From the NCBI RefSeq assembly GCF_001905345.1, contig NZ_LFBV01000001.1:445321-509320 (forward strand): DNA of 64,000 nucleotides. The letters are read 5' to 3'. Below are positions 1 through 7,386 of this stretch, piece by piece; position 1 is the first letter of the stretch; the number at the start of each line of letters is the position of its first letter. A program made the translations under genes and the position numbers. Under the pieces are notes generated by a model. The model did no database searches. It was not told the DNA's origin and saw only the letters and a program-made list of their open reading frames with translations. Source of the stretch: Streptomyces uncialis. Its GTDB lineage: Bacteria; Actinomycetota; Actinomycetes; Streptomycetales; Streptomycetaceae.

Positions 1-642
1 GGTGAGGCCGATCTGGGCGCTGAATCTGGACCACAGCCGCTTGCGGCTCCACCCGCAGGACGCGGCGAGATCGGTGACCCGTACCCGGCCCCGGCGGGCC
101 ACGATGGTGTCCCAGGCGGCGGCGACCTCCGGGGCCATCACCGGTGCCCGCGCGGCCCGCCCGGCGAGGAAGCCGTCCATCAGCGTCAGGCGTTCCTGCC
201 AGGTCGGGGCGTCGGTGAGCCGTTCGCGCAGGGTCCGCGCGGGGCGCCCCCACAGGTCGTCGAGCCCGGTGACGGTCCCGTCCAGTTCGCGTGGTGACGT
301 GCCCAGCAGCGCGTACGCGGCCCGGGGTGACAACCGCGCCTCCAGGCACTCGACGCGCGCGCCCCGGATGCGGACCGGGCCGGGCGACAGCGCGGCGACG
401 AGGCTCCGCATGGGCCGGGGCCCGTCGGCGCCCTCCACCGTGACCGGTTCGTCCCCGAGCGCGAGGACGACGACCACGACCGGCTGCGGGAGCACCCGCA
501 TGTCCAGCCCGGCGGCGCTCCGGTCGCGGAACCCGGCCATCCGGACACCGTCCACGGACGTGCCGCCGAGGGGACGGGCGACCTCCCAGCCCTTCCCGAT
601 GTCGCTGTCGACGGGGCCGGACCCCGTCTCGTAGCTGCGCAT
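1..642 (-). CDS. AraC-family transcriptional regulator, C-terminus cut by window edge
   Basis: The reverse strand is open from an ATG at 642 to the window edge (214 codons, no stop), so the gene is truncated by the window, not broken. The last visible part reads VTDLAASCGWSRKRLWSRF, the first helix-turn-helix of an AraC/XylS DNA-binding domain. The roughly 180 residues before it would be the effector-binding or dimerisation domain typical of this family; I see no ligand signature there. It is divergent from nothing close by (386 bp to the next gene, on the same strand). The class is fairly certain; the target is unknown. Confidence 0.75.
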   Translation of the reverse strand, partial: MRSYETGSGPVDSDIGKGWEVARPLGGTSVDGVRMAGFRDRSAAGLDMRVLPQPVVVVVLALGDEPVTVEGADGPRPMRSLVAALSPGPVRIRGARVECLEARLSPRAAYALLGTSPRELDGTVTGLDDLWGRPARTLRERLTDAPTWQERLTLMDGFLAGRAARAPVMAPEVAAAWDTIVARRGRVRVTDLAASCGWSRKRLWSRFSAQIGLT

Positions 643-1028
643 GTCCCCACGGTCCCCGACTTCGGCGCCCCTGTCTTGGACGAAAGTTCCGCGCCGGACG
701 CCACCGCCGCCAGCGGGACCGTACGGCTGGCGTAACACCGCGCAGGTCAGGGGGTGTTCGCGAGGCGGGGCGGACCGTCGCGGGCCACGGGAGCGGGATT
801 CGGACGAAGTTCTCCCACGGGCGGCGCGGACAGCGCGGCGGTGCGGGGGGTGCGGGGGGTGCGGACAGCCCGGCCCGGGAGCACGGGCCGCCGGAACCGC
901 CGGAACCGCCGGGAAGGGCAGGGCGACGGGCCTCGGGGCATCCCGGCACAGGGACCGCACCTCAGCGGGATCATCTGTCACCGGGGTCACCCGTCACCCG
1001 GGCGACGGACCACCGGGCCGGGTGCCGG
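643..1028. other. Gene-free stretch with G-rich direct repeats
   Basis: No ORF here has convincing codon use or a ribosome binding site. Around 838-870 there are short direct repeats of a GGTGCGGGG type, and 890-915 carries CCGGAACCG-like repeats. It lies upstream of the AraC-like gene and downstream of the hydrolase, both on the minus strand. No clear terminator hairpin was recognised. Confidence 0.4.
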
Positions 1029-2726
1029 TCACCGTTCGGGGGCCGGGGTGCCGCCGGGCAGGTTCAGGGACGTGCCCGTGTACAGGGTGATGTGCGCGGG
1101 GGTGACCGTGGCCGCCTCCGTGTCGGGGACGCCGGTGCCGGGGTTGCTCGCGTAGCGCGGGTGCGCGCCGCCGCTGATCTGGAGGCGGACGCGGTGGCCC
1201 GGGGCGAAGCGGTGGGCGATCGGGCTCATGACGACGGTGACCTCGGTGGGCGTCCCCGGGGCGGTCGCCACCCGGGTGATGCCGTCGCAGACGTTGGTGG
1301 ACCGCCCCTGCCCGTCCACGTCGCACAGCCGGACGAAGGCGTCGGCGTGGCCCGTGTCCACGGCGAGCCGGACCCGAGCGGAGACCGGGCCGACGGCGTC
1401 CAGAGGTTCGGTCAGGGGCGGGCCGGTGAACGTGCGGACGTCGTCCCGGGCCTCCAGCGCGGTGTTGTCGCGGGGGCCCGCCGTCCGGGACAGCAGCAGA
1501 CCGCCGACGGACGGGGTGGGGGCGTCCGGGTCGTGGCGGAAGGACGTGAGGGGCGCGGGTTGCGCCGGGGGCCGTGAGGTGAGCGAGTCGTCGGGGGCCG
1601 CGTACCAAGGGGCCGGGGCGGGGTCCGGGGACTGCGGCCAGTCGTCCAGGTCGCGCCAGGTGTCCGCGCCGCCGACGTGGACCCGTACCCCGGTGGGCCG
1701 CAGCCCGGAGGGGTCGTCGCACAGATGCGCGCGCAGCCAGGCGAGGCTCTCGGCGAAGACCTCGGGCCAGCCCTGCTGAAGGGCGGAGGTGTGGGTCCAG
1801 GGGCCGACGAGCAGGGAGGTCCGGGCACCGGCCGCCCGCAGCCGGGCGTACTGCTCGAAGGTCTGGTCGACGAGGGCGTCGTGCCATCCGCCGATCAGGG
1901 CGGTGGGTATCCCCGCCTGCTCGGCCGCCCCGGCCAGCGCCGCGCCGCGCCAGTACGGGTCGTCGGCGTCCGGGTGGGCCATCACGCCGTCCAGCCAGGG
2001 CAACTCACCGAGCGCGGACTCGTACGCCTTGCGCAGCGGGCGCGCGCTGACGATCCCGTCCAGCCCGCGGCGCAGCCGCAGGACGGCCTTCAGGAACGGC
2101 ACGATCCCGCGGTGCTGGTTGGTCATGCCCGCGCCGACGGCCAGCGCGTTCTCCAGGTGGAACGCGCCGCCCCGGTGGTAGAAGGCGTGCGGGTCGTGCA
2201 TCCCGACCTGCACGACCATCGCCTTCAGCTCCGGCGGCGGGTCGAGGGCGAGCGCCCACTGGGTGTAGCCCAGATAGCTGGGTCCGACCGTGCCGAGGGT
2301 GCCGGTGAACCAGGGGCGCCCGCGCAGCCAGGTGACCGCGGCGAGGCCGTCGGCGGTCTCGTTGCGCCACAGGTCGAAGCGGCCGTCCGAGCCGCCGGTG
2401 CCCCGGCAGCTCTGGAGCACCACATGGAAGCCCTGTTCGGCGAAGAGGATCCCGAACATCGGTGACCAGGGCAGCCCCCTGCCGTACGGCGAGCGGATGA
2501 GGAGCGTGGGGAAGTCGCCGTCGGCGCGGGGGAAGTAGTGGTCCGCGCGCAGGGTGCCGCCGTCCGCGCCGGGCACGGCGAGCCCGGCCTCCAGGCCCAC
2601 GTCGTACCGCTTGGGCGGCAGCCCGCGCCAGGAGGCCCGCATGAGCCGGGCCGACAGGGACGGCCCGCGGACCGGGGGACGGGGACCGGACTGAGGGGTG
2701 ACGTCGTGCGGGCGGGTGTCGGCCAT
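1029..2726 (-). CDS. CocE/NonD family serine hydrolase (X-Pro dipeptidyl-peptidase S15 type)
   Basis: A 565-residue protein, normal for CocE/NonD hydrolases, which cleave esters or amides with a Ser-Asp-His triad. The nucleophile elbow GPSYLGYTQW (about residue 168) is the S15 GxSYxG motif. IRSPYGRG near residue 78 matches the conserved N-terminal RxPYG element, and the C-terminal third (THTSALQQGW, then a beta-rich part ending in RFAPGHRVRLQISG) fits the jelly-roll domain. The start is supported by GGAGGAA at 2731-2737, about 4 bases upstream. That RBS lies at the edge of the perfect operator at 2736-2768, so the divergent TetR gene very probably represses it. Substrate unknown; no signal peptide. 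Confidence 0.88.
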   Translation of the reverse strand: MADTRPHDVTPQSGPRPPVRGPSLSARLMRASWRGLPPKRYDVGLEAGLAVPGADGGTLRADHYFPRADGDFPTLLIRSPYGRGLPWSPMFGILFAEQGFHVVLQSCRGTGGSDGRFDLWRNETADGLAAVTWLRGRPWFTGTLGTVGPSYLGYTQWALALDPPPELKAMVVQVGMHDPHAFYHRGGAFHLENALAVGAGMTNQHRGIVPFLKAVLRLRRGLDGIVSARPLRKAYESALGELPWLDGVMAHPDADDPYWRGAALAGAAEQAGIPTALIGGWHDALVDQTFEQYARLRAAGARTSLLVGPWTHTSALQQGWPEVFAESLAWLRAHLCDDPSGLRPTGVRVHVGGADTWRDLDDWPQSPDPAPAPWYAAPDDSLTSRPPAQPAPLTSFRHDPDAPTPSVGGLLLSRTAGPRDNTALEARDDVRTFTGPPLTEPLDAVGPVSARVRLAVDTGHADAFVRLCDVDGQGRSTNVCDGITRVATAPGTPTEVTVVMSPIAHRFAPGHRVRLQISGGAHPRYASNPGTGVPDTEAATVTPAHITLYTGTSLNLPGGTPAPER

Positions 2727-2735
2727 GGGGTTCCT

Positions 2736-2768
2736 CCGTTATTCTCGTACGTTGTACGAGAATAACGG
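2736..2768. promoter_or_regulatory. Perfect 15-bp inverted repeat: probable TetR operator
   Basis: CCGTTATTCTCGTAC (2736-2750), spacer GTT, then its exact reverse complement (2754-2768). It is AT-rich against its surroundings and sits between a hydrolase and a divergent TetR gene. The left arm overlaps the hydrolase RBS, so the hydrolase transcript must start inside or very close to the operator. Confidence 0.85.
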
Positions 2769-2779
2769 ATGCTTGGATG

Positions 2780-2851
2780 GACCCCGAGGCGGACCCCGAG
2801 GCGGACCCAGAGGCCGACCCCGAGACGGTCCCCGAGACGGACCCCGATCGG
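2780..2851. repeat. 12-bp tandem repeat, six imperfect units
   Basis: Units of GGACCCCGAGGC type run from 2780 to about 2851. They fall just before the chosen TetR start. If translation began at the ATG at 2777 instead, they would encode an acidic DPEADPEA repeat tail. Confidence 0.7.
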
Positions 2852-2911
2852 TGTACGGCTGCGGCAGGAGCGGACCGGTCGGCGGTCGTGGCAGGAGAGG
2901 AACCGAGGAAC

Positions 2912-3628
2912 GTGCCCCGTGGTGACGGTGACGGCGCCTCCGGCGTCGACCCCCAGCAGCTCTGGCTGAGCCCGGCGCGCCCCGGCCGGGGCCGCAGACC
3001 CGCCTTCAGCCGTGCGGCGATCACGGTCGCGGCCGTCGCCCTCGCGGACGCCGAGGGGCTGGACGCCGTCACCATCCGGCGGGTCGCCGCCGGGGTCGGG
3101 GCGGGCGCCATGTCGCTGTACAGCTACGCCCCCGACAAGGCGACCCTGCTGGACCTGATGGTCGACCACGTCAGCGGGGAACTCCCGACGACACGGCCCC
3201 TGACCGGGGACTGGCGCGCGGATCTGAAGACCGTGGGCCGTCTCCAGCGCGAGCTGATGCTGCGGCACCCCTGGCTGCCCACCGCGCTGGCGGCACGCCG
3301 CACCCCGGGGCCGCGCGCCCTGGACTTCGTGGAGTACGCGCTCGCCGCGCTGCGGCCCACCGGACTGGACGGCGCGGCGAAGCTGGAGGTCTTCAGTCTG
3401 CTGACCGGCTTCGTCGCCGGTCATGTGGGCCATGAGGTCGGCCGGGCGGCGGCGGCCCACACCCCCGACCGGGCCGCCGCCGAGGCCCGCTACCTCGCGG
3501 CCGTCGCCGCCGACGGCCGGCACCCGGAACTGGCGGAGGCGCTCGCCTCGGCGGGACGCCCCGTCACACCGGAAGCGACCTTCGCCCGTTTCCTCGACCG
3601 GCTGGTGGACGGCCTCGACACCGGGTGA
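2912..3628 (+). CDS. TetR/AcrR-family repressor (TetR_C type), divergent from the hydrolase
   Basis: The protein is 238 residues from the GTG at 2912. The N-terminal helix-turn-helix spans about residues 28-75, with AAITVAAVALADAEGLDAVT followed by IRRVAAGVGAGAMSLYSYA and the recognition-helix end LYSY. The C-terminal ligand-binding region resembles TetR_C proteins of actinomycetes. GTG 2912 is preferred for the AGGAGAGG at 2892-2899 and for family length. An in-frame ATG at 2777 would add 45 residues encoded by a 12-bp repeat and has no good RBS. It probably binds the palindrome at 2736-2768 and controls the hydrolase and perhaps itself. Confidence 0.85.
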   Translation: MPRGDGDGASGVDPQQLWLSPARPGRGRRPAFSRAAITVAAVALADAEGLDAVTIRRVAAGVGAGAMSLYSYAPDKATLLDLMVDHVSGELPTTRPLTGDWRADLKTVGRLQRELMLRHPWLPTALAARRTPGPRALDFVEYALAALRPTGLDGAAKLEVFSLLTGFVAGHVGHEVGRAAAAHTPDRAAAEARYLAAVAADGRHPELAEALASAGRPVTPEATFARFLDRLVDGLDTG

Positions 3629-3674
3629 CGGCCGGGGGCCGATCGCGTCCCGGATGTCCGTTGCCCGGACGCGC

Positions 3675-3755
3675 GGTGGCGCCGTGACGTGGGGTGGCGC
3701 GGTGACGTGGGGTGGCGCGGTGACGTGAGGTGGTGCCGTGACGTGAGGTGGTGCC
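3675..3755. repeat. 18-bp tandem repeat, 4.5 units
   Basis: Units of GGTGGCGCCGTGACGTGG type start at 3675, 3693, 3711, 3729 and 3747, with a few substitutions. They lie between the convergent TetR and cold shock genes. No protein is convincingly encoded. Confidence 0.8.
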
Positions 3756-3865
3756 CTGGCACGGGGAGGCGCCCTGACGTACGGCGACGGTGCCCGGACG
3801 GGCGGTGGCGCCCCGCCCCGGCCGTCGGCTCAGGAGCGCGGCGCCACATGGACCGCGGCCGAGCC

Positions 3866-4075
3866 CTAACCGGGGATGGGCACGACCCGCTCAGCCTGCG
3901 GACCCTTCGGGCCCTGGGTGACGTCGTACTCCACCCGCTGGTTCTCGTCCAGCGACCGGTACCCGGCCGCGTCGATCGCGGAGAAGTGGACGAACACGTC
4001 CGCACCGCCGTCGTCCTGCTGGATGAAACCGAAGCCCTTGTCCGCGTTGAACCACTTCACCGTGCCTGTTGCCAT
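3866..4075 (-). CDS. Cold shock protein (CspA/CSD family)
   Basis: A 69-residue protein starting [18 protein letters not shown], consisting of one cold-shock (OB-fold) domain. RNP1 is GFGFI and RNP2 is VFVHF, the nucleic-acid-binding aromatic patches. Proteins of this family bind single-stranded RNA and DNA and act as RNA chaperones. The start is supported by GAAGGAAG 9-10 bases upstream. A long reading frame in the same phase continues upstream of this ATG, but it has no family match and is not credible. A second Csp lies at 21997-22200. Confidence 0.95.
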   Translation of the reverse strand: MATGTVKWFNADKGFGFIQQDDGGADVFVHFSAIDAAGYRSLDENQRVEYDVTQGPKGPQAERVVPIPG

Positions 4076-4495
4076 CGTGCGCTTCCTTCTGCTTCTTGCC
4101 ACGGCGCTGTTCCACCGCGCCCACCAGGACCTGTCGACGGCCCGGTATCCGAACCTTGGCACCCGGGGCCGCGATCCGTCCGCGAAACACGCCAAGGTAC
4201 GGCGGCCCGGCATCACCCTCCGCACGGATGTGCCCGGCTGGGCGAACGGCGTGCCGCGCTGGCCACCGTCGGACCGGGCCGGGAGCGGCGTCGCCGAGGC
4301 CCCCGCGGACACGAGGCCCGTGCCCGCGACGCCCCGGCACACCATGGCGGGCCGGATCGGATCGCGCCGGTCCGAGTCCGTCGCAGTCCGTCGGATCGAT
4401 GGACCCCGGACGGGACCCGGCGGCAGGATGGGTGGCGGGCGGCGCGGCGGGTGCCGCGCGGCACGGTCCGGGTGCGGACGGTTCAGGGGGCGGTC
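4076..4495. other. Intergenic region between divergent csp and Crp/Fnr genes
   Basis: This 420-bp gap must hold promoters for both genes and probably a long 5' leader for the cold shock mRNA, as is common in the family. I see no strong palindrome for a Crp-type site and no credible ORF. Confidence 0.4.
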
Positions 4496-5209
4496 ATGGG
4501 TACGGCGACGGGGCAGTGGCCCGCGCGGAGTCTGCTGGGGGTGCTGGCGCCGCCCGCGCGCGCCGAACTCCTCGCCCTGGGCTCCCGGGTGACCTTCCAG
4601 AAGGGCGCGCCACTGCTGCGCGAGGGCGGGCCGGACCGCCATCTCCTGCTGCTGCTCACCGGGTTCGCGAAGGTCACGGCCGCCGTGGAGAACGGCGAAC
4701 GCTCGCTGCTCGCCGTGCGGGTCGGCGGTGACACGGTCGGGGAGATGGCCGCGCTGGACGGCTCCTCGCCCCGGTCGGCCACGGTCACCGCCTGCGGGGA
4801 GATGACCGCGCGTACGGTGCAGCCCGCCGCCCTGCACGAACTGCTCAAGCGGCGCCCCGAGATATCGCTCGCGCTCGCCGTGATCGTCGCGAACCGGCTG
4901 CGCTGGGCCAACCAGCGGCGCCTCGAATTCCGGGGCTACCCGGTCAAGGTCCGGCTCGCCCGCATCCTCGTGGAGCTGGCCACCGCGTACGGGCGCCGCA
5001 GCGAGGGCGGTGTCGTCATCGGCTGCCGTCTCACCCAGCCCGAACTCGCGGACCTGACCGGCGCGGCCGAGACCACGATCCACAAGGCGCTGCGCGATCT
5101 GCGCGCCGAGGGACTGCTGGAGTCCGGCTACGGCTCCACGACGATCAGCGACCCGGCGGGCCTGCGGCACGCGGCCGACCTGGGCCCGGACCCCTGGCCG
5201 GTCCTGTAG
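4496..5209 (+). CDS. Crp/Fnr-family transcriptional regulator
   Basis: A 237-residue protein. Residues about 10-125 form a cyclic-nucleotide-binding-like beta barrel, with [21 protein letters not shown] matching the phosphate-binding cassette position (G-E-x-A, then R-S-A). Residues about 145-225 form a winged helix (HTH_Crp), with [20 protein letters not shown] as the recognition region. The Arg and Ser in the cassette leave cyclic-nucleotide binding possible, and no Fnr cysteine cluster is present. The ATG at 4496 follows AGGGGG at 4484-4489. It reads away from the csp gene and towards the convergent PycTM-like gene. Confidence 0.9.
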   Translation: MGTATGQWPARSLLGVLAPPARAELLALGSRVTFQKGAPLLREGGPDRHLLLLLTGFAKVTAAVENGERSLLAVRVGGDTVGEMAALDGSSPRSATVTACGEMTARTVQPAALHELLKRRPEISLALAVIVANRLRWANQRRLEFRGYPVKVRLARILVELATAYGRRSEGGVVIGCRLTQPELADLTGAAETTIHKALRDLRAEGLLESGYGSTTISDPAGLRHAADLGPDPWPVL

Positions 5210-5425
5210 GACCCCCGTCGGGCGACCCCGGCCAGGTTCCGGCGCGCGACCGGTACGGCCCCGGACACCGGCACCGCCCCCTGGACCGGCCCCGACCCGG
5301 CCCCGGTCCCGGTCCCGGACACCGGTACGAGCACCGGACACCGGAGCCGCCCCCACCCCCGGACACCGCCCCCACCCCCGGCACCCGTACGAACACCGGG
5401 TGCCGGACGGCCCAAGCCCCGCCGG

Positions 5426-6205
5426 TCAGCCCAGCAGCGGGCGGAGCACGATGCCCAGCCCCGCCGCCGCGCCCATCACGGCCGTGCACACCACCGCGCC
5501 GCTCAGACAGCGGTACTTGACCACCGCGACCCGGGCCAGGAAGGCGAGGGTCTGCGCCAGCTCCCGCCGGTCGGCCGCCGGATCATGGTCCGGTACGGCG
5601 TCCGGGGCGGCGTCCCCGGTGCCGCCCCCGGCGGCGTCACCAGAGCCGTCCGGCGAACCGGCCGGGGCAGCCACGGAGCCGGATCCCGGGGCAGCCACGG
5701 CGTCGGCGGCGGAGCCCGGGGCACCCGAGGCGACGGAGGCCGTACACGCGTCGGAGGCCGTACGCGCCGCGCGGGCCATCCGCGCGGCCAGGCTCGTACG
5801 CGCTACCCGGGACGTACCGCCGCCCCCCGCACCCGTCCCCGCACCCGCCGCCAGATACGCGAAGCTGTACCGGTTGACGCCCCGGGGCCGCAGCAGCCGG
5901 GGCCGCAGCGCCGCGCCGAGAGCGCCCGCCCCGCCGAGCAGCCCGGCGGCGAACAGGAACAGCAGCAGCCCGGCCAGGGCCCCCGCCGCCCCGCCGTCCC
6001 GCCAGGCGCCGGCGGCCGTCCCGGTCCATAAGTCGCACGTGCCGACGAGGGCGACCTGGGCCGCCGCGAGGATGCCGGTCTTGGTGTCGGCCTGCTGATG
6101 GGTGCTCTGGAGCGCGGCGAGCATCGTGGGTCCCGGCCCCCCGGGGACCTCGACGACAGCGGTGTGCGGGGCGGGCAGGTCCGCCGGACGGGTGGTGAGC
6201 GTCAT
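5426..6205 (-). CDS. PycTM-like (DUF5706-type) membrane protein, candidate conflict-system effector
   Basis: A 259-residue protein from the ATG at 6205 (AGGGGG upstream). The order of elements matches the PycTM effector domain of Pycsar systems: an amphipathic helix with QQADTKTGILAAAQVALVG (residues 37-55), a hydrophobic segment at about 75-100, the linker ALRPRLLRPRGVNRYSFAYL, and a C-terminal helix ELAQTLAFLARVAVVKYRCL followed by a last membrane segment. In known Pycsar systems such proteins damage the membrane on sensing cCMP or cUMP. An Ala/Gly-rich insertion of about 85 residues before the last helices is unusual. The gene diverges from the cyclase-like gene at 6516. The family call rests on pattern recognition, not on a search. 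Confidence 0.7.
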   Translation of the reverse strand: MTLTTRPADLPAPHTAVVEVPGGPGPTMLAALQSTHQQADTKTGILAAAQVALVGTCDLWTGTAAGAWRDGGAAGALAGLLLFLFAAGLLGGAGALGAALRPRLLRPRGVNRYSFAYLAAGAGTGAGGGGTSRVARTSLAARMARAARTASDACTASVASGAPGSAADAVAAPGSGSVAAPAGSPDGSGDAAGGGTGDAAPDAVPDHDPAADRRELAQTLAFLARVAVVKYRCLSGAVVCTAVMGAAAGLGIVLRPLLG

Positions 6206-6277
6206 CCCGTGTTCCCCCTCGGTGACGGTGCATGTCCGTCCAGTAACCGGCATTCCCCCGGGGCCAACCAGTCACTT

Positions 6278-6301
6278 CTATGGATTCCGCTATGGATTCC
6301 G
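6278..6301. repeat. 12-bp perfect direct repeat in the divergent promoter region
   Basis: CTATGGATTCCG occurs twice head to tail (6278-6289, 6290-6301) in a locally AT-rich stretch between the PycTM-like and cyclase-like genes. It may be a regulator site. Confidence 0.6.
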
Positions 6302-6429
6302 CATCCCGTATTTCCACAAGGTCCTGTTCCGGGCGGAGGTGTACGACTGAATGGCCGGCGCCCGTCAGCTCGGGGGAACGGGCGCCGGTCCGGCCCGGCG
6401 GATATCGATCCGTCACTACGTGCGGGTAA

Positions 6430-6456
6430 CAACTCCGCCCAGCGGAACCGGAGTTG
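6430..6456. promoter_or_regulatory. 8-bp inverted repeat upstream of the cyclase-like gene
   Basis: CAACTCCG (6430-6437) pairs with CGGAGTTG (6449-6456) across 11 bases, 59 bp before the cyclase-like start. It could be an operator or a leader hairpin. Confidence 0.45.
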
Positions 6457-6515
6457 CCTGACGGAGCATCCTTCCCTCCCGCAACTACCCTCCACCGCGC
6501 ACCACTAGGGGTGTC

Positions 6516-7367
6516 ATGACAACGATCGCAGGCGGACCCGGCGGCCTGGACACATTCGGCCGCAGACTGCTGCTGGCCGTCGACGCGAAGGGGTACGGCC
6601 GGGCCGACGTGCTCACCCAGAGCTGCTTCCAGGAGGCGATCCCCCAGCTCGTCGGCGTGGCCGCCCGTGCGGCCGGTGAGGACATGGCCGCGTGGGCGGT
6701 CCAGCAGGCGGGTGACTCGGTCATGGCCGTCCTGCCGGAGGGCGCGTCCGAGCCCGCGATGGTGGACACGTTCATGCGCCGGCTGGACGCCGGGCTGCGG
6801 GCCTTCAACCACGGCCGGGTCCGGGACTCCTGGCTGGAGCTGCGGGCCGCCCTGCACTTCGGGACGGCGTCCCCGGGGGCCAACGGCTTCGTCGGCCGCG
6901 CCCCGGTCGAGATCGGCCGCCTCCTCGACAGCCGGGTGCTGCGGAGCGCGCTGGCGGCGGCCGAGGACGCCCCGCTCGCCGTCGCCGTCTCCGCCACCGT
7001 CTTCAACGACGTAGTGCGGGAGGCGTACACCACCGTCCGCGCCCGCGACTTCCTCCAGGTGCGGATCGAGGAGAAGGAGTACGCCGGGCGGGCCTGGATC
7101 TGGGTGCCCGGCCATGACGTGCACACCCTGGGGCTCGACGCCCCGGCCGCCCTGGACGCGGTGACAGGGACGCGGGACGCGGACGTACCCGCTGCTCCCG
7201 CGCGGTCCGACGACCTGCCCCGGTCCGCTCCGGGGCACCGGTCCGACGCTGCGGGCCCGTCCGGGTCCGAAGCGGACGACACATCAACGGCGGTGCGGGA
7301 AAGGGTGGTTCAGAATTTCCATGGAACCGTCCACGCTTCCGGCGCCGTCTTCGGGATCTCCAAGTGA
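6516..7367 (+). CDS. Class III nucleotidyl cyclase-like protein with C-terminal shared motif
   Basis: A 283-residue protein. Residues 17-205 resemble a class III adenylate/guanylate cyclase fold: LLLAVDAKGYGRAD carries the first metal-binding Asp (D23), QQAGDSVMAVLP the second (D67), then LRAALHFG and FVGRAPVEIGRLLDS. The last element replaces the usual Asn-x3-Arg of active cyclases, so catalysis is uncertain; Pycsar uridylate/cytidylate cyclases share this fold. A flexible linker follows (about 206-255). Residues 256-283 carry VVQNFHGTVHASGAVFGI, closely similar to a segment in the next protein. The ATG at 6516 has AGGGG 5-8 bases upstream. The next gene starts 20 bp after the stop, or overlaps if its first ATG is used. 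Confidence 0.7.
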   Translation: MTTIAGGPGGLDTFGRRLLLAVDAKGYGRADVLTQSCFQEAIPQLVGVAARAAGEDMAAWAVQQAGDSVMAVLPEGASEPAMVDTFMRRLDAGLRAFNHGRVRDSWLELRAALHFGTASPGANGFVGRAPVEIGRLLDSRVLRSALAAAEDAPLAVAVSATVFNDVVREAYTTVRARDFLQVRIEEKEYAGRAWIWVPGHDVHTLGLDAPAALDAVTGTRDADVPAAPARSDDLPRSAPGHRSDAAGPSGSEADDTSTAVRERVVQNFHGTVHASGAVFGISK

Positions 7368-7386
7368 CATCGAGCGACGGCCTGGA

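Noticed and set aside
3689-4495. Long N-terminal extension of the Crp/Fnr regulator
   Set aside because: The upstream frame is antisense to the csp gene and has no domain; the normal family length fits the ATG at 4496.
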